A stretch of 41,112 bases of DNA from an uncultured Catenibacterium sp. (GCA_900540685.1 UQGS01000015.1:1-41112); one strand, 5' to 3'; numbered from the stretch's first letter, positions 8,416 to 16,145 are shown. Program-made: numbers and translations. Notes: generated by a model not told the origin, from the sequence alone.

Positions 8416-9864
8416 ATGGATTTATTTGTGAAGCCAAGAAAAAGAGAAAACATTGATGCACATAATGCATATATATTGGGGAGTGACTTTACTAGCTTAG
8501 TGACTGCCTGTTATTTGTTGAGAGATGGTTCATTAAAGGGTGAACATATTCATATTATTGATTCGGTAGATTCATTTCACCATTATGAGTCTTATCTTTC
8601 CTTTGTAGATAATCGTAGTCTCTATTTATGGGATATATTACGTTCTATACCTTCTATAGAAACAGAGGGACTCACTGTTTTAGATGAAATGACTTATTTA
8701 AATCATGATGCACCTATGGAGACTATTCATAATATACAATTAAGTGATCAATTAATATCAGAACTAGTTCATTTCTTCTTTACTTCAGATGAACAATTAG
8801 AAGGTAAACAGATTAAAGATGTATTCAGTCAGGACTTTATGGAATCTGATTTCTACTATTATTGGCATGCTTTATTTCCAGTCAATGATGCTTATTCTTT
8901 TAAAGTGACATTACATCGTTATATGCATATATTGACCTCGCACAGCATGATTTCTCCTAAGTACTGCATGTATGAATCAGTGATTGTACCTATTATAGAA
9001 TATCTAGATGCACATCATGTTGTCTTTCATTTTGATACTGAAGTCACTCATATAGAAATAGAAGACGATAAAGCCACTGCCTTTTCTATTAAGAGTGAAG
9101 GCATGGAAGAAACTATAGATTTGACAAATCAGGATCTTCTATTTATTCATACAAGTCAAAGTAAAGATTCTATAGTTCATGCAGTTATTACAACTCAGGA
9201 TGAGAAGATCATCCACTACTTAAGAAATATACTTCAAAAAGATCCACTTTCTGGTGAAGATATTACAGGTGGTGTGATTCCTATTAATGAATCAGCCTGG
9301 GAACTCAACTGGACAATACCAAGACAGCCTTACTATAAGAACCAGAAAGAGAATGAATGTGTCATTCTACTTCATGGATTACATCCAGAGAAAACAGGTG
9401 ATTATGTTGAAAAGTCCATGCGAGATAGTACAGGCTATGAGATATGTGCAGAATGGCTTTATCATTTAGGTATTCCACAGAATAAAATCAATGAACTCTC
9501 ATTGATGTCTGCTTCTACCGTTCCTTACACTCATACTAGTACTCATTGTGAAGCACACATCAATGGATTAAATTATGCTTATATAGGTGAAGGAGTTTCA
9601 TTACCTTATGAATATCCAGGAAGCTTAGATTATCTTGTGCATACCGCAATGAATGCAGTGTATAGTTTATTACATATCACAAGAAGTATTCCTGCTTATC
9701 GTTATTCTATTGAAGACTATTTAAGTGTCTTCTCATCTTTATATGGTGATGAGACATTCATGGAAACTCAGTCATTCACAAAACGTCTTGTCTTAAAAGA
9801 ATTGTTAAAAAGAATAGAGGGCTCTGATCTAGAAGCCCTATTAAAGGAATATAAGTTCTTCTAG
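8416..9864 (+). CDS. Divergent, shortened oleate hydratase (MCRA) homologue
   Basis: The start is ATG 8416, behind ATAGGGGGGATTGCC. The protein has 482 residues, against about 560-590 for oleate hydratases, which add water to unsaturated fatty acids using FAD as a structural cofactor. The family is shown by LVTACYLLRDG near residue 29 and LWDILRSIPSIE near residue 71. The dinucleotide motif, GGGLAS in the family, reads GSDFTS at residues 22-27. The conserved RGGRE segment before LWD is replaced by FVDNRS at 63-68. FAD binding and hydration activity are therefore doubtful. It has no frameshift or internal stop, so it is maintained as a protein. Confidence 0.75.
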   Translation: MDLFVKPRKRENIDAHNAYILGSDFTSLVTACYLLRDGSLKGEHIHIIDSVDSFHHYESYLSFVDNRSLYLWDILRSIPSIETEGLTVLDEMTYLNHDAPMETIHNIQLSDQLISELVHFFFTSDEQLEGKQIKDVFSQDFMESDFYYYWHALFPVNDAYSFKVTLHRYMHILTSHSMISPKYCMYESVIVPIIEYLDAHHVVFHFDTEVTHIEIEDDKATAFSIKSEGMEETIDLTNQDLLFIHTSQSKDSIVHAVITTQDEKIIHYLRNILQKDPLSGEDITGGVIPINESAWELNWTIPRQPYYKNQKENECVILLHGLHPEKTGDYVEKSMRDSTGYEICAEWLYHLGIPQNKINELSLMSASTVPYTHTSTHCEAHINGLNYAYIGEGVSLPYEYPGSLDYLVHTAMNAVYSLLHITRSIPAYRYSIEDYLSVFSSLYGDETFMETQSFTKRLVLKELLKRIEGSDLEALLKEYKFF

Positions 9865-9888
9865 ATAATATGAAAGTACTTTCTTATA

Positions 9889-9915
9889 AGAATCTCATTA
9901 TGAGGTTCTTTTTTT
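9889..9915 (+). terminator. Intrinsic terminator after the MCRA homologue
   Basis: AGAATCTCA (9889-9897) pairs with TGAGGTTCT (9901-9909, one G-U pair), followed by a run of seven T. Confidence 0.8.
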
Positions 9916-9917
9916 GT

Positions 9918-9957
9918 GCGACAGGCAGTCGCTTATATGTTATGTCAACAGGGACAT
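9918..9957. repeat. Two adjacent small hairpins beside the tnpB relic
   Basis: GCGAC/GTCGC (9918-9932, 5-base loop) and ATGTC/GACAT (9942-9957, 6-base loop) lie just beyond the 3' end of the tnpB relic in its own reading direction. Subterminal hairpins and the omega RNA of IS200/IS605 elements sit in this position, so this may be what is left of the element's right end. Confidence 0.35.
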
Positions 9958-9986
9958 GACATTTTCTACTTGTGAACTATCTTGAT

Positions 9987-10335
9987 TTAATACTCCGTAT
10001 TCTTATTGCGTGTCCACTTCGCCTCTATTGTATAGACAATATTTACATCCACAACGCTACTTTTACGCATGATATTTAATGCACCATTTACATCTGCATT
10101 CAGAATTTGTCCACGATGTATTCTCTTTCCACTGAAATGGTATTCTTCAGTATCATTACTCTTATAGACTGGTATTACATCTTTATCCCAAAAGTTTGCC
10201 TATGTTCTAATCCTTCTGAAATGTTTCATTATAGCTCATAACAAGAGTTCTAATATCATGATTGACACAGTAATCAATCACCCTGCGTGCAGTCTTATTC
10301 ATATAGTCATTTCTGCCGTTTTCTTTTAGATAAAA
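9987..10335 (-). pseudogene. Decayed tnpB (IS200/IS605 OrfB) fragment
   Basis: Two pieces of TnpB can be read on the minus strand. The first (about 10335-10218) reads RNDYMNKTARRVIDYC, then NHDIRTLVMSYNETFQKD, and then a stop. The second (about 10190-9987), in another frame, reads DKDVIPVYKSNDTEEYHFSG, then RIHRGQILNADVNGALNI, and runs to a TAA at 9987. NADVNGALNI is the hallmark RuvC-III region of TnpB/OrfB. The segment normally joining the pieces, including the zinc-finger part, is missing, as is everything N-terminal. This relic fills most of the 567-base gap between genes. Confidence 0.85.
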
Positions 10336-10431
10336 GAATGGAAAACAAATTATTAGTAGAATTCTTCTAAAAATATTACTTTGAATTATTCTTAATAAAT
10401 ACGTATAATAATGATGTGAGGAGTGATTGTC

Positions 10432-10722
10432 ATGCCAGTTATTAAACCTATTTCAGATTTAAGAAATTATAATCAAGTGCTAGAAAAAGTATCTGTTGGT
10501 TCACCTGTTTATTTGACAAAAAATGGTCATGGTTGTTATACCATTATGGATATCAATGAACAGGAGGAAATGTATGAAAAAGCAATGAAGTACGATAAAC
10601 TTGTTGCTGAGATGAAACTTATGAGCATGTTAAATGAAAGTGTTGTTTCTGCTAATGAAGAAGGGTGGATTGATGAAGATGAAATGCTAAAACATTTTGA
10701 AAAGAGATTCAACAATGATTAA
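10432..10722 (+). CDS. Type II antitoxin, Phd/YefM family
   Basis: ATG 10432, after TGAGGAGTG at 10416-10424, is chosen over an in-frame GTG nine bases earlier that lies inside the ribosome binding site. The 96-residue protein begins PVIKPISDLRNYNQVLEKV and continues PVYLTKNGHGCYTIMD, the Phd/YefM dimer-forming DNA-binding fold. An acidic C-terminal tail (residues about 60-96) would wrap the toxin. It overlaps the toxin gene by eight bases. Antitoxins of this family repress their own promoter. Confidence 0.9.
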   Translation: MPVIKPISDLRNYNQVLEKVSVGSPVYLTKNGHGCYTIMDINEQEEMYEKAMKYDKLVAEMKLMSMLNESVVSANEEGWIDEDEMLKHFEKRFNND

Positions 10723-11020
10723 AATATTTTATTCACCAAAATCAAGAAAAGATTTGGATAGAATTTATGATTATATCTATGATGATTTGAATAATCCGAT
10801 TGCAGCAGAAAAAACAGTGAAAGGAATTCTCAATAAAATTGGTGAACTTAAGGAATATCCCCAACTTGGACCAGTATGGTATTTAGAAAATAATATTGAT
10901 AGTGGATTTCGATTTTTAACATGTGATAATTACATTATATTTTATCAGATTACTAAAGAAACTATTTTGATTGTACGAATACTACATCGCCTGCAAAATT
11001 ATGTTAAACAAATATTTTAA
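10715..11020 (+). CDS. Type II toxin, RelE/ParE superfamily
   Basis: The start is ATG 10715, inside the antitoxin's last codons, so translation is coupled. The protein has 101 residues. It begins IKIFYSPKSRKDLDRIYDYI and continues with a helical LNKIGELKEYPQLGP region. It ends with a beta sheet containing GFRFLTCDNYIIFYQI and ILIVRILHRLQNY, the common RelE/ParE fold. Members are either mRNA interferases or gyrase inhibitors, and the sequence alone does not decide which. The early stretch and the RILH..Q ending are most like ParE/RelE of Firmicutes. Confidence 0.9.
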   Translation: MIKIFYSPKSRKDLDRIYDYIYDDLNNPIAAEKTVKGILNKIGELKEYPQLGPVWYLENNIDSGFRFLTCDNYIIFYQITKETILIVRILHRLQNYVKQIF

Positions 11021-11087
11021 GAAAAGATATCAATTTTTACATGGTGAATTTATATAAAAATTTAATTCCAGTTTTATTTTACAATTG

Positions 11088-11114
11088 AGAGCCTTTTTTT
11101 AAGGCTCTTTTTTG
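11088..11114 (+). terminator. Intrinsic terminator upstream of the his leader
   Basis: AGAGCCTT (11088-11095) and AAGGCTCT (11101-11108) form an 8-bp stem with a T5 loop and a T6 tail. It separates the toxin-antitoxin pair from the his transcription unit. Confidence 0.85.
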
Positions 11115-11145
11115 TATTAAAATGCTTTTTTTTATAAGTAAAATG

Positions 11146-11157
11146 TGGTAGTATATT
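11146..11157 (+). promoter_or_regulatory. hisL: Candidate his operon promoter (-10 region)
   Basis: TGGTAGTAT (extended -10 form) overlaps TATATT, about 20-30 bases before the leader peptide's start codon and after the preceding terminator. The -35 region is only a T-run. The call rests mostly on position. Confidence 0.4.
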
Positions 11158-11177
11158 AAAAACTGAGGTGATTATTT

Positions 11178-11234
11178 ATGAAAAATACAATTTTTGTCAA
11201 CGATTTACACCATCACCATCGTGGTTCTAGTTAG
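11178..11234 (+). CDS. hisL: Histidine operon leader peptide (attenuator peptide)
   Basis: An 18-codon open frame encodes MKNTIFVNDLHHHHRGSS and stops at TAG 11232-11234. GAGGTGAT at 11165-11172 is a good ribosome binding site five bases before the ATG. Codons 11-14 are four consecutive His codons (CAC CAT CAC CAT). The frame lies 122 bases before the hisZ start and is followed by an intrinsic terminator, the arrangement of a ribosome-sensed attenuator. When charged tRNA-His is scarce the ribosome would stall on the His codons and let transcription continue. No T-box consensus (AGGGTGGNACCGCG) is present. Too short for normal gene finders. Confidence 0.85.
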   Translation: MKNTIFVNDLHHHHRGSS

Positions 11235-11293
11235 GGTTATATCAATTAGATACAGCCCGTTTTGACATACAACTCAAAAAAACGGACACGAAA

Positions 11294-11319
11294 CAATGAC
11301 ATAAGGGAACAGGTCATTG
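11294..11319 (+). promoter_or_regulatory. Candidate antiterminator hairpin of the his leader
   Basis: CAATGAC (11294-11300) is exactly complementary to GTCATTG (11313-11319). This 7-bp hairpin uses bases 11313-11315 of the terminator's 5' arm and its loop, so the two structures exclude each other, as an antiterminator and terminator would. How leader translation would favour it is not clear from inspection. Confidence 0.45.
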
Positions 11320-11334
11320 GACCTGTTCCTTTTT
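11306..11334 (+). terminator. Attenuator terminator of the his operon
   Basis: GGAACAGGTC (11306-11315) and GACCTGTTCC (11320-11329) form a perfect 10-bp stem with a 4-base ATTG loop and a T5 tail. It lies between the leader peptide and hisZ, 22 bases before the hisZ start codon, so it can only serve as a conditional stop for the operon. Confidence 0.9.
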
Positions 11335-11355
11335 ATATATAAGGGGGACATAACT

Positions 11356-12318
11356 TTGGAAGAATTTAAATATCTGATTCCTGAAGAAAGTAATGATGCA
11401 ACAAGAATGGATGCTTCTTTAATGCGTACGATTGAAGGACATCTAAGAAGAACATTCAATGAACATGAATATCAGGAGTTATTATTACCTACATTTGAAT
11501 ATGCAGACTTATTAAGTGGTTTTGGGACAAATGAAGAAACAATGTTTCAGTTCATCAACCATGAAGGAAAGCGTATCACTTTAAGAACTGACTTTACTGT
11601 ACCTATTGCTCGTATCTATAGTAACGCTCATACAGATGAAGTAAGACGTTATAGTTATTTTGGTAAGGTATATCGTACTCAGGCGCGACATAAAGGTAGA
11701 AGTTCTGAACTGTTCCAGGGTGGTATTGAGTTATTTGGTCTTCCTGGACGTGAGGGAGATCAGGAATGTTTATCACTTATTGAAGAAACAATGCAGAATA
11801 TTGGTTTAAGTGATTTGAAACTAGAACTTGGTTCTGCAAAGTTCTATAAGCGTTTAATGGCTCTTGTCATGGATCGTTCTCTCACTGATATCTTAAAGAA
11901 AAAGAAAAGTTCTGATATGAAACATTTAGTAGAAGCACATGATTTTGATGAAGATTTAAATAAACTCTTATTGATTCTTCCTAGTGCTTTTGGGGATATT
12001 AAATGTTTAAGAGAAGTGAAAGAGATTGTGAAAGATGAAGAACTTCTAGAGGCGATTGAAGAGATGGAATCATTGTATGAGTTCTCTAAACATAAAGAGA
12101 ATATTATCTTTGATTTATGTATGGTACCTGAAAGAAGTTATTATACAGGTATTATGATGAAGGGATTCTCTTATTATAGTGCCCATCCAATTCTCCAGGG
12201 AGGACGTTATGACCATTTGTTTGATCATTTCTATAAGAACGTACCTTCTATTGGATTCTCATATCATTTGAATAATGTATTGGATGCAATAGGAAAGGAG
12301 AATGAAGCCAATGATTAA
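11356..12318 (+). CDS. hisZ: ATP phosphoribosyltransferase regulatory subunit
   Basis: HisZ is the catalytically inactive histidyl-tRNA-synthetase-like partner required by short-form HisG in the first step of histidine synthesis. The start is TTG 11356, seven bases after AAGGGGGA. An upstream in-frame start would lie inside the attenuator hairpin. The 320-residue protein has the class II synthetase core: RTDFTVPIARI, FQGGIELFGL and the YYTGIMMKGF stretch near the end. It lacks the anticodon-binding domain of HisRS. It overlaps hisG by eight bases. The pairing with a short HisG is exactly what the family requires. Confidence 0.93.
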   Translation: MEEFKYLIPEESNDATRMDASLMRTIEGHLRRTFNEHEYQELLLPTFEYADLLSGFGTNEETMFQFINHEGKRITLRTDFTVPIARIYSNAHTDEVRRYSYFGKVYRTQARHKGRSSELFQGGIELFGLPGREGDQECLSLIEETMQNIGLSDLKLELGSAKFYKRLMALVMDRSLTDILKKKKSSDMKHLVEAHDFDEDLNKLLLILPSAFGDIKCLREVKEIVKDEELLEAIEEMESLYEFSKHKENIIFDLCMVPERSYYTGIMMKGFSYYSAHPILQGGRYDHLFDHFYKNVPSIGFSYHLNNVLDAIGKENEAND

Positions 12319-12934
12319 GATTGCGATTACTAAAGGAAGAATAGAAAAGCAGGTATGTAAGTTATTACAACAGCAGGGCTTTGATATGGATCCTATTTTT
12401 AATAAAGACCGTGAGTTATTAATAGAAACAAAGGATGGTATTTCAATGATCTTTGCGAAAGCGAATGATGTATTGACTTTCCTAGAACATGGTATTGTGG
12501 ATGTTGGATTTGTCGGTAAGGATACTTTGGATGAATCTGATTTTGATGATTATTATGAGTTATTAGATTTAGAGATTGGTAAATGTTATTTTGCGTTAGC
12601 GGCTTATCCAGAATACCGCACTAAGACATTTAATCGTCGTAAACGTATTACTTCTAAATATACAAAGACCGCAAAAGAATATTTCGCATCTAAACAGGAG
12701 GATGTAGAAATTATTAAACTAGAAGGGTCTGTAGAGTTAGGACCAGTTGTTGGTTTATCTGATGCGATTGTAGATATTGTAGAAACAGGATCTACACTTA
12801 AGGCCAATGGTCTTGAAGTGATTGAAAAGATTTCAGATATTTCTACAAGAATGGTTGTGAATAAAGTCGCTTTAAAATATAAGAAGGATGAAATATATAA
12901 ACTAGTGGATGCACTTGAGAAGGGGGATCATTAA
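12311..12934 (+). CDS. hisG: ATP phosphoribosyltransferase catalytic subunit, short form
   Basis: HisG joins ATP and PRPP to start histidine synthesis and is the feedback-controlled step. The start is ATG 12311, ten bases from AAAGGAG. An ATG nine bases earlier would touch the ribosome binding site. The 207-residue protein is the short form that lacks the C-terminal regulatory domain, consistent with hisZ next to it. It begins IKIAITKGRIEKQ, has VDVGFVGKDTLDE, and has the PRPP-binding DAIVDIVETGSTLKANGL region. It is followed one base later by hisD. Confidence 0.96.
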   Translation: MIKIAITKGRIEKQVCKLLQQQGFDMDPIFNKDRELLIETKDGISMIFAKANDVLTFLEHGIVDVGFVGKDTLDESDFDDYYELLDLEIGKCYFALAAYPEYRTKTFNRRKRITSKYTKTAKEYFASKQEDVEIIKLEGSVELGPVVGLSDAIVDIVETGSTLKANGLEVIEKISDISTRMVVNKVALKYKKDEIYKLVDALEKGDH

Positions 12935-12935
12935 A

Positions 12936-14231
12936 GTGTTAAAAGAATTGATTTATAAAGGAAATTATGAAGAACTAGAAAATAAGCTTCATACAAGAAA
13001 AACTGAAATATCTGAAGAAGTCAATAAGGCAGTCAGTGAAATCATCAATAATGTACGTGAAAATGGTGATGATGCATTAAAGGAATACTGTGCTAAGTTT
13101 GATGGTTTCCATGTGTCTAGAAAAGATGATTTCATCGTTTCTAAACAGGAAATCATGGATGCGGTTACTCATGTAGGTCCTGAATTCATGAAGATCCTAG
13201 AACGCACAAAGGATCAGATCACTGAATATCATAAGAACCAGATTGAAAAATCATGGACTATGTATAAAGATAATGGTGTTGTCATGGGACAATTAGTGCG
13301 TCCTATCGCCACAGTGGCTTTATATGTACCAGGTGGAACTGCTACTTATCCTTCTACTGTTATGATGAATGCTGTACCTGCAAAACTTGCTGGTGTAGAA
13401 GATCTTTATATTATTACACCTGTTAAGAAGGATGGTAAGGTATCTGATGTTATTTTAGCTGCGGCTTATGTAGCTGGTATTACTAAGATTTATAAATGTG
13501 GTGGTGCACAGGGTGTTGCAGCAGCTGCTTATGGTACAGATACAATTACTAAGGCAGATAAGATTGTTGGTCCAGGTAATATCTTTGTCGCTACTGCAAA
13601 GAAGTTATGTTATGGAACTGTTGATATTGATATGATTGCTGGTCCTAGTGAAATTCTTATTGTTGCTGATGAGAACGCAAATCCTAAATATATCGCAGCT
13701 GACTTAATGAGCCAGGCTGAACATGATAAGCTTGCTAGTGCAATTCTTATTACAACTTCAAAAGAATTAGTAAAGAATGTAGATGAAGAATTAGTAAGAC
13801 AGGTAGAAGACTTACCTCGTAAAGAGATCATCAAGTCTTCATTAGATAACTATGGTGGTGCTGTTATTGTAGATAGTATCAAGGAAGGTATTAACTTATC
13901 TAATAAGATTGCCCCTGAACATTTAGAAGTATTAGTAGACAATCCATTAGAACAATTACCAAATATCAAGAATGCTGGTTCTATCTTCTTAGGTGAATAT
14001 ACACCAGAACCATTAGGTGACTATATGAGTGGAACGAACCATGTATTACCAACAGGTGGTACTGCTAAGTTCTATAGTGCTTTAGGTGTTTATGATTTCA
14101 TAAAGCATTCTGCTTTCAGCTATTATCCACAGGCAGTATTAGGTACATTCAAGGATGATATTATGAAGTTTGCACATTTAGAAGGACTAGATGCACATGC
14201 CAATAGTATTAAGGTACGTTTTGAGGACTAA
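12936..14231 (+). CDS. hisD: Histidinol dehydrogenase
   Basis: HisD oxidises histidinol to histidine in two NAD-dependent steps using zinc. GTG 12936, nine bases after AAGGGGG, is preferred over an ATG inside hisG. The 431-residue protein is of normal length. It has the YVPGGTATYPSTVMMN, CGGAQGVAAAAYGT, VGPGNIFVATAKK and DMIAGPSEILIVAD blocks. It also has the catalytic IAPEHLEVL and the SGTNHVLPTGGTA signature. It lies one base after hisG and three bases before hisB. Confidence 0.96.
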   Translation: MLKELIYKGNYEELENKLHTRKTEISEEVNKAVSEIINNVRENGDDALKEYCAKFDGFHVSRKDDFIVSKQEIMDAVTHVGPEFMKILERTKDQITEYHKNQIEKSWTMYKDNGVVMGQLVRPIATVALYVPGGTATYPSTVMMNAVPAKLAGVEDLYIITPVKKDGKVSDVILAAAYVAGITKIYKCGGAQGVAAAAYGTDTITKADKIVGPGNIFVATAKKLCYGTVDIDMIAGPSEILIVADENANPKYIAADLMSQAEHDKLASAILITTSKELVKNVDEELVRQVEDLPRKEIIKSSLDNYGGAVIVDSIKEGINLSNKIAPEHLEVLVDNPLEQLPNIKNAGSIFLGEYTPEPLGDYMSGTNHVLPTGGTAKFYSALGVYDFIKHSAFSYYPQAVLGTFKDDIMKFAHLEGLDAHANSIKVRFED

Positions 14232-14234
14232 TTT

Positions 14235-14822
14235 ATGCGACAGGCAGAAATAGAAAGACAGACTAAAGAGACATATGTCTATGTTTCTTTAAATATTGAT
14301 GGTAAAGGAGAAGCAGATGTGGATACAGGTGTAGGGTTCATGGACCATATGCTTGAGCTTCTTGCTTTCCATGGTAATTTTGATTTAAAGGTGAGATGTA
14401 AAGGTGATTTACAGGTTGATTCTCATCATACTGTAGAAGACTTAGGGATTGTCTTAGGACAATGTTTCAATAAGGCATTAGGTGATAAGCGTGGTATTAC
14501 ACGTTATGGTCATTTCACTATTCCTATGGATGAAGCACTCGTGACAACTGACTTAGACTTTAGTGGACGTCCTTATCTTGTCTTTAATGTTGAACTAGAT
14601 AATATTCATCTAGGTAATTATGAAGTAGAAATGACAGAAGAATTCTTCCGTGCATTTGCCTATAACTGTTTCATGACTTTACATATTAATGAACATTATG
14701 GTAAGAATACACATCATATTATAGAGGCAATATTTAAATCTATGGCACGTGCCATCAAGGAGGCTGTCACAATTGATGAAGCACATAAGGGGCAGGTAGT
14801 ATCAAGTAAAGGGGTGTTATAA
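14235..14822 (+). CDS. hisB: Imidazoleglycerol-phosphate dehydratase
   Basis: HisB dehydrates imidazoleglycerol phosphate to imidazoleacetol phosphate, using manganese. The 195-residue protein is the monofunctional form, without the fused histidinol phosphatase of enterobacteria. The metal-binding histidine motifs are FMDHMLELLAFHG and DSHHTVEDLGI, with a matching second set, FRAFAYN and NEHYGKNTHHIIEAIFK, in the duplicated half. It follows hisD after three bases and precedes hisH by one. Since no phosphatase is fused here, that step must come from elsewhere, probably from the PHP gene at 19050. Confidence 0.96.
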   Translation: MRQAEIERQTKETYVYVSLNIDGKGEADVDTGVGFMDHMLELLAFHGNFDLKVRCKGDLQVDSHHTVEDLGIVLGQCFNKALGDKRGITRYGHFTIPMDEALVTTDLDFSGRPYLVFNVELDNIHLGNYEVEMTEEFFRAFAYNCFMTLHINEHYGKNTHHIIEAIFKSMARAIKEAVTIDEAHKGQVVSSKGVL

Positions 14823-14823
14823 A

Positions 14824-15432
14824 ATGATTGCGATTATTGATTATCATGTAGGAAATCTTGGTTCAGTCACAAATGCCTGTAAGAGACAGGGGATGGATGT
14901 GGTTGTCACAAATGATCCTGAAGTGATCCGTCAGGCAGATGGAATCATTCTTCCAGGTGTTGGTGCATTTCCTGCAGCTATGAGTAATTTAGAAGCATGT
15001 CATCTTGTACCTGTATTGAATGAAGTGAAGGACAAGGGAACACCAATACTTGGTATTTGTATTGGTATGCAGCTTTTATTTGAAGAAGGCAGTGAGAATG
15101 GACATACAAAAGGATTAGGATTCTTAAAGGGTTCTGTTGATAAGATGGAAGTCGATGCGAAACTTCCACATATGGGCTGGAATCAGTTAGTTATTAAACA
15201 GTCTCATCCTTTATTAAAGTATGTAGAAGAAGGCGATTATGTCTACTTCGTCCATTCATATAGTGCGCATTGTCCAGAAGACCAGATTGGGGCTTATGTG
15301 AATTATGGTGGTAAGGAAATTACTGCTTTTGTATATAAAGATAATGTCATGGGTACGCAGTTCCACCCTGAAAAGAGTGGAGAGATTGGTAAGAAGATCT
15401 TACGTGCCTTTAAGGAGTTGGTATTATGCTAG
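14824..15432 (+). CDS. hisH: Imidazole glycerol phosphate synthase, glutaminase subunit
   Basis: HisH releases ammonia from glutamine and passes it to HisF. The 202-residue class I amidotransferase starts IAIIDYHVGNLGSVTNA. It carries the oxyanion PGVGAFP, the nucleophilic Cys79 in LGICIGMQLLFEEG, and the His-Glu pair in GTQFHPEKSG. The next gene, hisA, begins within its last codons (7-base overlap). The partner HisF is in the same operon. Confidence 0.96.
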   Translation: MIAIIDYHVGNLGSVTNACKRQGMDVVVTNDPEVIRQADGIILPGVGAFPAAMSNLEACHLVPVLNEVKDKGTPILGICIGMQLLFEEGSENGHTKGLGFLKGSVDKMEVDAKLPHMGWNQLVIKQSHPLLKYVEEGDYVYFVHSYSAHCPEDQIGAYVNYGGKEITAFVYKDNVMGTQFHPEKSGEIGKKILRAFKELVLC

Positions 15433-16145
15433 TTATTCCAGCCATTGATTTAAAAGATGGAGAAGCAGTCCGTCTTTATAAGGGCGATTACAATAAGAAG
15501 GTTGTTTATTCATCACATCCTGAAGAATTGGCTGCAGGATTTGAGAAGATGGGTGCAAAATATCTCCATGTAGTGGATCTAGATGGGGCTAAAGATGCTC
15601 ATGCAACCAATAAAGAAACAATTAAAAGAATACGTGCTGCTATTTCTATTCCAATGGAATTAGGAGGAGGTATCCGTGATATGGATACAGTCTCTATGTA
15701 TTTGGATGAGATTGGTGTAGACCGTGTTATTCTTGGTACTGCGGCGATTAAGAATCCTGCTTTTCTTGATGAAGCATTAAAGAAGTATGGACCAGAAAGA
15801 ATAGTCGTAGGAGTAGATGTAAGAGATAGAAAGGTCAGTATTGCCGGCTGGCTTGAAACAAGTGATGTAGATTATCTAACATTTATTCATCAATTAGAAG
15901 AGAGAGGTGTGAAATACATAGTATGTACGGATATCTCTAAGGATGGTACTCTCACAGGTCCTTCTTTCCCTCTATATGAAGAAATACATGCGAACTCAAA
16001 TATTAACTTTGTAGTCTCTGGTGGTGTAAAAGATGATGAAGATGTTTATGAAGTAAATAAACGTGATTATTATGCCTGTATTGTAGGTAAAGCATACTAT
16101 GAAGGGCGTATTAATCTAAAGGAGGTCATTGAAAATGCTGGCTAA
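15426..16145 (+). CDS. hisA: ProFAR isomerase
   Basis: HisA opens the ribose ring of ProFAR to give PRFAR, substrate of the HisF/HisH synthase. The 239-residue (beta-alpha)8 barrel has its first catalytic Asp8 in VIPAIDLKDGEAVRLYKGD and the second half's VCTDISKDGTLTGPSF. Phosphate-binding loops LGGGIRDMDT and VVSGGVKDDEDV are intact. It overlaps hisH by 7 bases and hisF by 11, so translation is coupled along this part of the operon. Confidence 0.95.
   Translation: MLVIPAIDLKDGEAVRLYKGDYNKKVVYSSHPEELAAGFEKMGAKYLHVVDLDGAKDAHATNKETIKRIRAAISIPMELGGGIRDMDTVSMYLDEIGVDRVILGTAAIKNPAFLDEALKKYGPERIVVGVDVRDRKVSIAGWLETSDVDYLTFIHQLEERGVKYIVCTDISKDGTLTGPSFPLYEEIHANSNINFVVSGGVKDDEDVYEVNKRDYYACIVGKAYYEGRINLKEVIENAG

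Noticed and set aside
11235..11340. A T-box riboswitch for histidine before hisZ
   Set aside because: No AGGGTGG-type T-box sequence or specifier-loop architecture; the leader peptide and short terminator explain the region better.
11317..11355. An earlier in-frame start for hisZ
   Set aside because: It lies inside the attenuator hairpin and has no ribosome binding site; TTG 11356 follows AAGGGGGA.
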